28,213 nucleotides of DNA from Actinomycetota bacterium (GTDB lineage Bacteria; Actinomycetota; Thermoleophilia; Gaiellales; Gaiellaceae): positions 1 to 28,213 of the forward strand of contig VAXD01000062.1 in assembly GCA_005884155.1 (NCBI GenBank). Direction: 5' to 3'. Shown here in pieces: positions 7,747 to 15,753 of this stretch (the stretch's first letter is position 1; the number at the start of each line of letters is the position of its first letter). A model generated the notes under the pieces. The model had not been told where the DNA came from. It ran no database searches and saw nothing but the letters and a program-made list of their open reading frames with translations. The position numbers were made by a program, and so were the translations under genes.

Positions 7747-7908
7747 ATGACCTCGCCGGTGCTCTTCATGCCGTACTTCGCCCTCTGGGCGGCCCTCATG
7801 CGGGCGCTGCTCGTGAAGGCAGCCGTCCTCCCGGCCACGTGCGGGCGCTGCGGTCTCCGCTACGAGCGGCAGCATCTCGGCGAGCCAGTCTGCTCCTGTA
7901 GCCGCTAG
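7747..7908 (+). CDS. Possible 53-aa mini-protein with a zinc-ribbon-like tail
   Basis: The predicted product has a hydrophobic N-terminal half (VLFMPYFALWAALMRALLVKAAVL) and a cysteine-rich end (CGRCGLRYERQHLGEPVCSCS), with a CxxC pair and a CxC pair about 15 residues later. That layout suits a small metal-binding knuckle. Its stop overlaps the stop of the convergent gene at 7905 in a shared CTAG, as happens between the protease and its neighbour. No clear ribosome binding site or well-spaced -10 is seen, so the start at ATG 7747 is a guess and the gene itself is uncertain. No family is recognised. Confidence 0.45.
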   Translation: MTSPVLFMPYFALWAALMRALLVKAAVLPATCGRCGLRYERQHLGEPVCSCSR

Positions 7909-9272
7909 CCCGTGTCGGTGATCGGCTCGCGCAGCAGGGCTGCGTAGGGAATCCCGGTCCGCGGATCGGTGTAGACCGCCCGGTAGAGGATCGGCCGGAC
8001 CACCGGCGCGTCGTCGACGAAGGAGAACGCGCCTCCGGAGAGGTTCACGGTCGCGACGGCGACGCGCTTCTCGCTGGGCCGCTCGCGGTAGAGCACGACT
8101 TTCCCGGAGCTGACGCCGGAAACGCCCCCGGAGACGTCGACGGTGCCGTCGCCCTGGTCACTGGCCTCGATCGTCACACGCGTCGTCAGCCGGCGCGGCG
8201 AGCGGTACCAGTTCAGCCCGGCGGCACCGCCCAGCAAAACATCTCGGGCTCCTCGAGGGGCAACCGCCAGGCCGGCGAGCCAGCCGTCGAGCTCGACGAT
8301 GCTCCGCCGGTGGACGATCGTGCCGGCCCAGAGGTACTTCTGCCCAGAGACTCCGATGTCGTCCGGGCTCACCCACTCGTTCGCCGCGACCTCTGCCCCG
8401 GTACCGGTCAGCGCGAGCCCCGTGGTCAAGGCACGGTCAAGGATGAACGTCGAGTCGCTGATGCGCCCGCGGGTCGCAAGCGTGACCGGTGCCGATGCCA
8501 GCGGGATCAGCGACTCGGTCCACGCCGCATGGAGGTACCCGTCCGGGCCGATTCCGCCGAACAGCGGCCCGAGCGGGAAGTCCCCGAGGCCGGCGTCGAT
8601 CCCGAGCCCGGTCCAGCTGTGCTTCTGCGGGAACCACTCGAAGGTCGCGACGGTGCCGCGGTAGCCGTACGACTCGAGCACGTGGACGCGCCCGCCGACG
8701 ATCACCGGCTCGGCCGGCGGAGGCACGTAGCTCTGCGGGAACCCTTCCGCCGTGATCCGCGTCGTGCTCACGCCTCCCTTGGCATTGATCCGCGAGAGCA
8801 GCAGCTGGCTTTTGAAGTTGCCGCTGTTCCAGCGCGTGTAGGCGACGAGCGGCAGGCCCGCGCGGTCGAGGGTCAGCCCAGGCCAGCCGAGGTAGCCGCG
8901 GCCCGCGAGCTTCGTGTTGAGGCGGATCGTCTGCCACCCCGGCAGCCGCTTGCGGACGAGGTTCAACCGGCGGCTGTCGCCGCTCAGGACGAGGGCCACG
9001 GGGCCTGCCGAACCGACCTGGAAGGCCATCAGCTGCGAGCCCGCCGAGACGCTGTCGGCAACCTCGGCGCGCCAGCGGCCCGCCCCGGTCCGGGTCGCTA
9101 CTAGAAGGCTCTTGCCGTGCAGGTACGCGACGTACGGCGTCCCCTTGGCATCGAGCGCGAGCGAGCCGTCGTGGACCCCGCGGGCGACGATGTCTGCAGA
9201 GGCCCGGCCCGGGGCGATGAGGACAAACGCCAAGGCCAGCGTTGCCGGCCCCAGCAACCTCATCGCGAGCAT
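7905..9272 (-). CDS. Secreted protein of unknown function, propeller-like
   Basis: The 455-residue protein has a signal peptide (LLGPATLALAFVLIAPGRASA). Repeated phrases such as GSLALDAKGTPYVAYLHG, GLTLDRAGLPLVAYTRW and GIGPDGYLHAAWTES resemble the blades of secreted sialidase/BNR-like or PD40-like propellers. The C-terminal ~110 residues (from RVTIEASDQGDGTVDVSGG to YRAVYTDPRTGIPYAALL) look like a beta-sandwich. No catalytic motif is visible. The ATG at 9272 has GGGGAGG at 9283-9277 a few bases upstream; ATG 9263 is an alternative start that is also in frame. The gene is on the same strand as the secreted protein at 9372 and separated from it by a hairpin. Confidence 0.72.
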   Translation of the reverse strand: MLAMRLLGPATLALAFVLIAPGRASADIVARGVHDGSLALDAKGTPYVAYLHGKSLLVATRTGAGRWRAEVADSVSAGSQLMAFQVGSAGPVALVLSGDSRRLNLVRKRLPGWQTIRLNTKLAGRGYLGWPGLTLDRAGLPLVAYTRWNSGNFKSQLLLSRINAKGGVSTTRITAEGFPQSYVPPPAEPVIVGGRVHVLESYGYRGTVATFEWFPQKHSWTGLGIDAGLGDFPLGPLFGGIGPDGYLHAAWTESLIPLASAPVTLATRGRISDSTFILDRALTTGLALTGTGAEVAANEWVSPDDIGVSGQKYLWAGTIVHRRSIVELDGWLAGLAVAPRGARDVLLGGAAGLNWYRSPRRLTTRVTIEASDQGDGTVDVSGGVSGVSSGKVVLYRERPSEKRVAVATVNLSGGAFSFVDDAPVVRPILYRAVYTDPRTGIPYAALLREPITDTG

Positions 9273-9320
9273 CCATCCTCCCCGCCGATGACCGAGCTTG
9301 TCAGCTTAGATCACGCGTCA

Positions 9321-9352
9321 AGCGGAGGGCCGGGCGTGGCCCGGCCTCCGCT
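9321..9352 (-). terminator. GC-rich hairpin downstream of the secreted protein gene
   Basis: Arms 9321-9335 and 9339-9352 form a 14-bp stem with one bulged base and a GTG loop, 20 bp past the stop codon of the gene at 9372. No U-tract follows, as is common in high-GC genomes, so termination is plausible but not certain. Confidence 0.55.
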
Positions 9353-9371
9353 CGGGGATGGAGAGGGGTCG

Positions 9372-10001
9372 CTAGGAGCTCTTCCAGACGTTGCTGACGC
9401 CCGCGATGTAGCCGGGTGCCGCCTGGGAGCTCGGCATCACGATCCTCACACGCGCACGATGCCGCGGGACGCGGATCGTGAACGTCGCGGACGAGCTTGC
9501 GCCGAGCACGACGTGCTTGACGGTCGCGGGGCCGCTCGGTGTGAGCCGCTGCACCAGGACCCGGCTCCCGTCCACCTCGACGGTGAACGTGCCGCGCGTC
9601 GCGGTTCGGCTCGAGAGCGCGAGCCGGATCCGGGGCCGCACCTTCACGACTACGGCACGGCTCATAACGGCGTTCCAGGTCGCCTCGTAGCTGGTCTGGA
9701 TGAGCGGCGAGGCCGTGAAGCTCCAGGCACCCTTGGCCGTTGTGTCGACCGCGCCGCCCTTGGCCGTTGTGTCGACCGCGCCGACCTCGGTGTAGGTCGT
9801 CACGCCGTACGGGCGGCCCAGGACGAGCACGTGCTCACCGGCCTGATGGTTCGAGACCGTGCCGGAGAGCTTCACCGAGCTCCCGTAGGTCACGGCTGGA
9901 CGTGCCGCTGAGATCGATACGGTCGCGGGCTTTCCTGCCGCGGCAATCCCGACGACCGTAAACGCCGCCAGGGCGGCCGCGACCAGCAGAATCCTGCGCA
10001 T
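9372..10001 (-). CDS. Secreted Ig-like repeat protein of unknown function
   Basis: The 209-residue protein has a signal peptide (RRILLVAAALAAFTVVGIAAAG). At least one bacterial Ig-like beta domain follows, judging from PATVSISAARPAVTYGSSVKLSGTV, HVLVLGRPYGVTTYTEVG and WSFTASPLIQTSYEATW. A second beta-rich part ends at SNVWKSS. A perfect 27-bp duplication inserts the nonapeptide unit GAVDTTAKG twice. The start is ATG 10001, just downstream of a purine-rich GGGGGTCGAGG. An unusual structured region lies about 70 nt upstream (10068-10132), so expression may be RNA-regulated. The function is unknown; similar domains serve as adhesion or spacer modules. Confidence 0.75.
   Translation of the reverse strand: MRRILLVAAALAAFTVVGIAAAGKPATVSISAARPAVTYGSSVKLSGTVSNHQAGEHVLVLGRPYGVTTYTEVGAVDTTAKGGAVDTTAKGAWSFTASPLIQTSYEATWNAVMSRAVVVKVRPRIRLALSSRTATRGTFTVEVDGSRVLVQRLTPSGPATVKHVVLGASSSATFTIRVPRHRARVRIVMPSSQAAPGYIAGVSNVWKSS
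9730..9783. repeat. Perfect 27-bp tandem duplication inside the secreted Ig-like gene
   Basis: Units 9730-9756 and 9757-9783 are identical. The length is a multiple of three, so the frame is kept and nine residues are duplicated (AVDTTAKGG twice). This looks like a recent slippage or contingency repeat. Confidence 0.9.
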
Positions 10002-10067
10002 TCGACCTCGACCCCCTTTCGCGTCGTTGTCATAAGAGATGACGCCCTCCAGGCCCGAAAATTGCGA

Positions 10068-10132
10068 TGCGCCGGGCGGCCTGGCTCGTCTCCCTTGTGG
10101 TCCCACCACTCGGGAAAAAGCCGCCCGGCACA
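10068..10132 (-). ncRNA. Candidate structured 5' leader RNA (unassigned)
   Basis: Read on the minus strand, TGTGCCGGGCGGC (10132-10120) pairs with GCCGCCCGGCGCA (10080-10068) as a 13-bp helix with one G-U. Inside it, CCC/GGG (10114-10112 with 10094-10092) and GTGGT/ACCAC (10109-10105 with 10101-10097) stack on each other, separated by GA opposite AA, with GGG in the loop. Single-stranded TTTTT and AGACGAGCCAG flank them. The element lies 67 nt upstream of ATG 10001. It matches none of the riboswitch consensus sequences I compared (c-di-GMP, c-di-AMP, cobalamin, ZTP, TPP). No function is assigned. Confidence 0.4.
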
Positions 10133-10254
10133 CCCAAACCGATCCCCTTCTGGGCCCGCTCTTGCGCCGCGGCGCCGGATCCGCCCCGGCTTTCACCGAA
10201 CAATCGCCGGCTCGTGAAGCGAAGAGCTACGCGGCCGCCCGCAAGGAGGGGGCC

Positions 10255-10281
10255 AACGGGGGAACCATGGGTTCCCCCGTT
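10255..10281 (-). terminator. Strong hairpin just after carB (end of the pyr operon)
   Basis: A perfect 12-bp stem, AACGGGGGAACC (10255-10266) with GGTTCCCCCGTT (10270-10281), closes a three-base loop and sits 3 bp past the carB stop. The minus-strand U-run is only two bases. With no gene reading in from the other side, it most likely ends the pyr transcript. Confidence 0.7.
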
Positions 10282-10284
10282 TTC

Positions 10285-13200
10285 CTACGCGGTCCGCGCC
10301 TGAGCATCGATCCTCTCCTGCAGGCTGAGCGCGACTTCGTCGCGTGCGTGCGCGATCGCCTCGACCGCCGCCGCGGCGCCCGAGAGCGTCGTCACGCACG
10401 GAATCCGGGCGACGAGCGCGGCCTCGCGGATCCGGTAGCCGTCCGTCCGCGCGCCGGAGCCCTGCGGCGTGTTGATCACGAGGTCGCAGCGTCCGCGGCG
10501 GAGGAGGTCGACGACGCTCGGGCCCGTGCCCTCCTCCGTCACCTTGCGGACGTACTCGACTACGAGGCCCGCGGCCGCGAGCGTGCGCGCCGTGCCGGCG
10601 GTCGCGAGCAGCTTGAAGCCGAGCGCAGACAGCGCGCGCCCGACGTCCGTCGCGGCCGCTTTGTCCTCGTCGCGCACGGAGAGGAACGCGGTACCGCCGG
10701 TCGGAAGGCGCCGGCCTGCGGCCCGCTCGGCGCGGGCGAACGCGGTCGGCAGGTCGGAAGCGCTCGCCATCACCTCGCCGGTCGAGCGCATCTCCGGCCC
10801 GAGCACTGGGTCGGCGCCGGGGAAGCGGGCGAACGGGAGCACCGCAGCCTTGACGGAGACCTGTCCCAGGGACTGTCCCCGTGGCATGTCCAACTCGGAC
10901 AGCTTCGCACCGGCGGCGAGCCGGCAGGCCGCCTCGACGAGGTTGACGCCGGTTGCCTTGCTCACGAACGGCACCGTCCGCGACGCTCGTGGATTCGCCT
11001 CGAGCACGTAGAGCCGCCCGTCGGCGATCGCGAGCTGGACGTTGAGCAGACCGACGACGCCGAGCGCCGGTCCCAGCCGCGAGACCAGCTCGACGACGAG
11101 GTCGTGCTCTGGCTCCTCGAGCGGCGCGGGCAGCACGCAGCTCGAGTCGCCGGAGTGAACGCCGGCCTCCTCGACGTGCTGCATGACCGCGCCCACGTAC
11201 GTCTCCTCGCCGTCGCAGAGCGCGTCGACGTCGAGCTCGATCGCGTTCTCGAGGAAGCGGTCGACGAGCAGGTGCCCGCCACGCGCCGCCGCCTCGCGCA
11301 CGGCGGCCTCGTCGTAGCAGACCCGCATGCTGCGCCCGCCGAGCACGTACGACGGCCGCACGAGCACGGGGTAGCCGACCCGCTCCGCCACTTCGGCCGC
11401 CTCGTCCGGTGAGCTCGCAGTCCCCCACGCCGGCACGTCGATCCCCAGCTGCTCGCACAGCGCCGCGAAACGCTCCCGGTCCTCGGCGAGGTCGACCGCG
11501 TCGAACGGCGTCCCGAGGATCCGGAGGCCTGCTGCCTCGATTGCGCCGGCGAGCTTGAGCGGAGTCTGACCCCCGAACTGGATCACCACGCCCTCCGGCC
11601 GCTCGCGCTCGCAGATCGAGAGCACCTCCTCGACGCGCAGCGGCTCGAAGTAGAGCCGGTCGGACGTGTCGTAGTCGGTCGAGACGGTCTCCGGGTTGCA
11701 GTTGACCATCACGGCCTCGTAACCGAGCGCTCTGAAGCTCTGCGCTGCGTGGACACAGCAGTAGTCGAACTCGATCCCCTGGCCGATCCGGTTCGGGCCG
11801 GAGCCGAGGATGACCACCGACCCGCCTGCAGGCTCGCTCTCGTCGGCCTCGCCCCAGGTCGAATAGAGGTAGTTCGACGCCGCTTCGACCTCGCCCGCGC
11901 AGGAGTCGACGCGCCGGTAGCTCGGCCGCACGCCCCACGAGCGCCGCGCCGCGCGTACCGCCTCCTCGCTTGTCCGGCAGGCCCGCGCGACGTCTGCGTC
12001 CGAGTGCCCGAGCCGCTTGAGCCGGGCCCAGTCGTCTGCGACGAGATCTTCGAGGCTCAGCTCCGGCAGCCGCAGCCGCTCGATCTCGGCGCGGAACCAC
12101 GGGTGCAGCCCCTCGGGCAGCTCGTCGAGCCCATCCCACGGCGAGACGGCGGAAGCGTCGAGCTCGCGCGAGCGGAGCGCCTTCAACAGCGCCTCGCCGA
12201 ACGTGCGCCCGATTCCCATCGCTTCGCCGACCGACTTCATCTGCGTGCCGAGCGTCGTGTCGGCTCCCGGGAACTTCTCGAAGGCGAAGCGCGGCGCCTT
12301 GATGACGACGTAGTCGAGCGTCGGCTCGAAGCTCGCGGGCGTGGTCCCCGTCAAGTCGTTCGGGATCTCGTCGAGCGTGTAGCCGACGGCCAGCTTCGCC
12401 GCGACCTTGGCGATCGGGTAGCCGGTCGCCTTTGACGCGAGCGCCGACGAGCGCGAGACGCGCGGGTTCAGCTCGATCACGCGCACGTCGCCGCTCTCGC
12501 GGTTGCGCGCGAACTGGATGTTCGAGCCGCCGCACTCGACGCCGACCGCTCGGATCACGGCGGCGGACGCGTCGCGGAGCTCCTGGTAGGCCTCGTCGGA
12601 GAGCGTCATCTGCGGCGCGACGGTGACCGAGTCGCCGGTGTGGACGCCCATCGGATCGAGGTTCTCGATCGAGCACACGATCACGACGTTGTCCGCGCGG
12701 TCGCGGATCACCTCGAGCTCGAACTCGTCCCAGCCGAGCAGGCTCTCCTCGACGAGCACCTGGCCGACCGGGCTCTCCGCGAGCGCCTTCGGCAGGAGAT
12801 CGTTGAGCTCCGCGCGCGAGCGGGCGATCCCGCCGCCGTGACCGCCGAGCGTGAACGCCGGGCGGAGGATCACCGGGAACGAGAGGTCGTCGGGCACCTC
12901 CGAGAGCGCCGTGACAACGAGCGACTCGGGCACCTTTAGGCCGGTCGAGCGGACGGTCTCGCGGAAGCGCTCGCGGTCCTCGGCGCGGCGGATCACATCC
13001 GCGGGAGCGCCGATCAGCTCGATCCCGAGTGCGTCGAGCACCCCCGCCTCGGCGAGCTCGAGGCCGATGTTGAGCGCTGTCTGGCCCCCCATCGTCGGCA
13101 AGAGCGCGTCGGGCCGCTCGCGCCCGAGCACGTCCGCGACGCCCTCGACGTCGAGCGGCTCGAGGTACGTGCGGTCGGCGAAGCCCGGGTCGGTCATGAT

Positions 13201-13359
13201 CGTCGCCGGGTTCGAGTTGACCACGATCGTCCGGAAACCGTCCTCGCGTAGCACCTTGAGCGCCTGACAGCCCGCGTAGTCGAACTCGCAGGCCTGGCCG
13301 ATCACGATCGGCCCTGAGCCGATCAGGCAGATCGAGCGGAGATCACGCCGCCTGGGCAA
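10285..13359 (-). CDS. carB: Carbamoyl-phosphate synthase large subunit
   Basis: CarB makes carbamoyl phosphate from bicarbonate, two ATP and ammonia channelled from CarA; the product feeds pyrimidine and arginine synthesis. The 1024-residue protein has both ATP-grasp halves: GSGPIVIGQACEFDY (14-28), TMGGQTALNIGLELAEAGVL and VIELNPRVSRSSALASKATG in the first, and GSGPNRIGQGIEFDYCC, QFGGQTPLKLAGAIEAAG and VLEANPRASRTVPFVSKATG in the second. An MGS-like allosteric domain (about 890-1024; GFKLLATAGTARTLAAAG) ends the protein. It is slightly shorter than the usual ~1070. The start is TTG 13359, which begins MPRRRDL as in homologues, overlaps the carA end by 17 bp and has GGGAGG about 7 nt upstream. 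Confidence 0.97.
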   Translation of the reverse strand: MPRRRDLRSICLIGSGPIVIGQACEFDYAGCQALKVLREDGFRTIVVNSNPATIMTDPGFADRTYLEPLDVEGVADVLGRERPDALLPTMGGQTALNIGLELAEAGVLDALGIELIGAPADVIRRAEDRERFRETVRSTGLKVPESLVVTALSEVPDDLSFPVILRPAFTLGGHGGGIARSRAELNDLLPKALAESPVGQVLVEESLLGWDEFELEVIRDRADNVVIVCSIENLDPMGVHTGDSVTVAPQMTLSDEAYQELRDASAAVIRAVGVECGGSNIQFARNRESGDVRVIELNPRVSRSSALASKATGYPIAKVAAKLAVGYTLDEIPNDLTGTTPASFEPTLDYVVIKAPRFAFEKFPGADTTLGTQMKSVGEAMGIGRTFGEALLKALRSRELDASAVSPWDGLDELPEGLHPWFRAEIERLRLPELSLEDLVADDWARLKRLGHSDADVARACRTSEEAVRAARRSWGVRPSYRRVDSCAGEVEAASNYLYSTWGEADESEPAGGSVVILGSGPNRIGQGIEFDYCCVHAAQSFRALGYEAVMVNCNPETVSTDYDTSDRLYFEPLRVEEVLSICERERPEGVVIQFGGQTPLKLAGAIEAAGLRILGTPFDAVDLAEDRERFAALCEQLGIDVPAWGTASSPDEAAEVAERVGYPVLVRPSYVLGGRSMRVCYDEAAVREAAARGGHLLVDRFLENAIELDVDALCDGEETYVGAVMQHVEEAGVHSGDSSCVLPAPLEEPEHDLVVELVSRLGPALGVVGLLNVQLAIADGRLYVLEANPRASRTVPFVSKATGVNLVEAACRLAAGAKLSELDMPRGQSLGQVSVKAAVLPFARFPGADPVLGPEMRSTGEVMASASDLPTAFARAERAAGRRLPTGGTAFLSVRDEDKAAATDVGRALSALGFKLLATAGTARTLAAAGLVVEYVRKVTEEGTGPSVVDLLRRGRCDLVINTPQGSGARTDGYRIREAALVARIPCVTTLSGAAAAVEAIAHARDEVALSLQERIDAQARTA

Positions 13360-14386
13360 CCGACACCTCCCGGACCCACTCGCTCAGCAGCGGCCACGCG
13401 TCGTGTGGGCCCGGCCGCGCTTCGGGATGGAACTGGACCGAGCGCGCGGCGTACTCGGGAAAATGAAGCCCCTCGACCGTGCCGTCGTAGAGCGAGACGT
13501 GCGTGGCAGCCGGATCCGCCGAAGGCGCGACCGCGAAGCCGTGGTTCTGGCTCGTGACGAGCACCTTGTTCGTGCGCTTGTCGAGCACCGGGTGGTTTGC
13601 GCCTCGATGGCCGAATGGGAGCTTGAACGTCTCGTGCCCGGTGGCCAGCGCGAGCAGCTGGTGGCCGAGGCAGATGCCGAAGACCGGCACGCGACCGAGC
13701 AGACCCCGCACCGTCTCGACCTCGGCCGAGAGCGGCTCGGGGTCGCCGGGGCCGTTCGAGAGCAGGACGCCGTCGTGGCCGGCGAGCTCGTCTGCGGTCG
13801 CGTCGTGGGGGAAGACCGTGACCGCCGCCCCCGCCCACGCGAGCCGTTGCAGGATCGAGCGCTTACAGCCGTAGTCGACGACCGCGACCCGCGCCGAGCC
13901 GGCGTCGCTGAAGACGTACGGCTTTCGGGCGGAGACCCCGCCGGCGAGCGCGCGGCCGGCCATCGCGGGCTGCTCTCGCACCGCGGTCAGCGCTTCGTCG
14001 ACCGACGCCTCGCCGGAGACCGCGATCGCGCGCATCGCGCCCGCCTTCCGGAGATGGACGACGACCGAGCGCGTGTCGATTCCCGAGAGCGCGACGATTC
14101 CGTGCTCGTGCAGCCAGTCCGTCCAGGCCGGCCCGCGGGCTTCGCGCATCAGGACGGCGCGAGCATGCGGCCGCGCGGACTCGACGCGGTCGGCGGAAAC
14201 GCCGTAGTTGCCGACCATCGGCGCCGAGAAACAGACGATCTGCTCGGAGTAGCTCGGATCTGTGACGACCTCCTGGTAACCGGTCATCGCGGTCGTGAAC
14301 ACCGCTTCGCCGAACGTGAAGCCCTCGGCACCGACCGAATCGCCGCGGAAGACCGTCCCGTCCTCGAGCGCGAGAAAGCCCCTCAT
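13343..14386 (-). CDS. carA: Carbamoyl-phosphate synthase small (glutaminase) subunit
   Basis: CarA hydrolyses glutamine and passes ammonia to CarB. The 347-residue product opens with GFLALEDGTVFRGDSVGAEG as in homologues. It has the N-terminal domain block GEAVFTTAMTGYQEVVTDPSY and a class-I glutamine amidotransferase domain with the nucleophile Cys in VFGICLGHQ, the NPVLDKRT-type block and the His/Glu pair in QFHPEARPGPHDAW. The ATG at 14386, preceded by GGGAGCGGG, is preferred because it fits the family N-terminus. An upstream ATG at 14458 overlaps the pyrC stop as ATGA and would add 24 unrelated residues; translation could be coupled there. Third gene from the operon's distal end. Confidence 0.95.
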   Translation of the reverse strand: MRGFLALEDGTVFRGDSVGAEGFTFGEAVFTTAMTGYQEVVTDPSYSEQIVCFSAPMVGNYGVSADRVESARPHARAVLMREARGPAWTDWLHEHGIVALSGIDTRSVVVHLRKAGAMRAIAVSGEASVDEALTAVREQPAMAGRALAGGVSARKPYVFSDAGSARVAVVDYGCKRSILQRLAWAGAAVTVFPHDATADELAGHDGVLLSNGPGDPEPLSAEVETVRGLLGRVPVFGICLGHQLLALATGHETFKLPFGHRGANHPVLDKRTNKVLVTSQNHGFAVAPSADPAATHVSLYDGTVEGLHFPEYAARSVQFHPEARPGPHDAWPLLSEWVREVSVAQAA

Positions 14387-14454
14387 TCCCGCTCCCGGCG
14401 CCGGCAAAGCCGCCGCCTCCGCTCTTTGATGAGCTCCGTCGAGCCTACGCTCAT

Positions 14455-15753
14455 TCATTCGTGCACCACCTTTCCGGCGGCGACCGTCATCCGGACGCGG
14501 CCCTTGAGCGTCTGGCCGAGCAGCCAGGAGTTGGCCGAGCGGGAGCGGAACTCGCCCTCCTCGACGCGCCAGGTCGCGGCCGCGTCAAGCAGGACGAGGT
14601 TCGCAGGCGCGCCGACCGCGATCCGCGGCCGGTCGAGCCCGTAGACCCTCGCGGGGCCGGCGGACATCCGCTCGAGCAGCGTCTCGAGCGCGACCACGCC
14701 CGGCTCGACGAGGCTCGTGTAGAGCGCCGCGAACGCGGTCTCGAGGCCGGTCACGCCGAACGGCGCCGCCTCGAACGGCACCTCCTTCTCGTGCCGCGCG
14801 TGCGGCGCGTGGTCGGTCGCGATCGCCGTGATCGTGCCGTCGCGGAGACCGTCGATCAGGGCCGCGCGGTCGTCCGCGCCCCGCAACGGCGGATTCATCT
14901 TCACGTTCGGGTCGAGCGTCCTGACCGCCTCGTCAGTCAGGCAGAGGTGGTGCGGCGTGACCTCGCCGGTCGCCTCCACCCCACTCGTCTGCGCCGCCTG
15001 CAGCGCCTCGACCGACTCGCGCGCCGAGAGGTGCAGCAGGTGCAGCGGAGCCTGCTCGTAGGCGGCGAGCGCGAGGTCGCGCTCGACCATCAGGCTCTCG
15101 GCCACCGATGGGTAGCCCGCGAAGCCGAGCTCCGCCGAGACCGGCCCTTCGTGCATCTGGCCGTCCTTCGAGAGGGTCGGCTCCTCGCAATGCAGCGCGA
15201 GCCGCCTGCCGGTGATCCCGTGGTACTGAAGCGCGCGGCGCATCAGCCCCGGCGCGACGACGGGCCGCCCGTCGTCCGTGAAGCCCGCCGCGCCCTGGTC
15301 GGCGAGCTCGGCCATCTCGGTCAGCTCGCCGCCCTCCAGACCGCGCGTGATCGACGCGAGGAAGCCGACCGGGATCTCTGCCTCGGCCTGCGCGTCCTCG
15401 ATCAGCGACCCGAGCACCGCGGCCGAGTCGACGACCGGGTCGGTGTTCGGCATGGCGAGGATGGCGCAGTAGCCGCCGGCAGCAGCCGCCGCGGTCCCGG
15501 ACGCGATCGTCTCCTCGTCCTCACGACCCGGCACTCGCAGGTGCACATGCGGGTCGACGAAGGCCGGCGCGAGCACGAGGCCCTCGCCGTCGATGACCCG
15601 GTGGCCGTTTGCGTCGAGGCTCGTCCCGAGCTGCGAGATCGTTCCGCCGTCGATGCGGACGTCACAGACCGCGTCGAGCCCTTCGCCCGGGTCGAGCACA
15701 CGGGCGCCGCGCACGACGAGGTCGTGCTTGGGCCCGTTCTTGGTCCAGAGCAT
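14455..15753 (-). CDS. pyrC: Dihydroorotase (type I)
   Basis: PyrC cyclises carbamoyl aspartate to dihydroorotate, the third pyrimidine step. The 432-residue length is typical for type I. Metal-site residues are seen in DPHVHLR (His69, His71), AGFTDDGRPV (bridging Asp in place of the type II carboxylated Lys), the LHCEE and LLHLSA blocks, and ATDHAPH (catalytic Asp). VKMNPPLRG and HHLCLTDEA are also family-typical. ATG 15753 overlaps the pyrB stop (TGATG) with GGAGG just upstream. A GTG at 15756 is also possible but too close to the ribosome binding site. In several bacteria type I enzymes bind ATCase directly; the adjacency to pyrB fits that but does not show it. Confidence 0.95.
   Translation of the reverse strand: MLWTKNGPKHDLVVRGARVLDPGEGLDAVCDVRIDGGTISQLGTSLDANGHRVIDGEGLVLAPAFVDPHVHLRVPGREDEETIASGTAAAAAGGYCAILAMPNTDPVVDSAAVLGSLIEDAQAEAEIPVGFLASITRGLEGGELTEMAELADQGAAGFTDDGRPVVAPGLMRRALQYHGITGRRLALHCEEPTLSKDGQMHEGPVSAELGFAGYPSVAESLMVERDLALAAYEQAPLHLLHLSARESVEALQAAQTSGVEATGEVTPHHLCLTDEAVRTLDPNVKMNPPLRGADDRAALIDGLRDGTITAIATDHAPHARHEKEVPFEAAPFGVTGLETAFAALYTSLVEPGVVALETLLERMSAGPARVYGLDRPRIAVGAPANLVLLDAAATWRVEEGEFRSRSANSWLLGQTLKGRVRMTVAAGKVVHE

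Noticed and set aside
10068..10200. Known riboswitch (c-di-GMP, c-di-AMP, ZTP, cobalamin)
   Set aside because: Parts such as GUGAAAGCC and a CCACNNGGGAG-like run look suggestive, but the conserved cores of these classes are missing.
10039..11412. 457-codon plus-strand ORF
   Set aside because: Antisense to carB and crosses the terminator-like hairpin; no recognisable motif.
10193..12676. 827-codon minus-strand ORF
   Set aside because: It lies in another frame of carB, which has complete ATP-grasp motifs; the composition is Arg-rich and shows no family.
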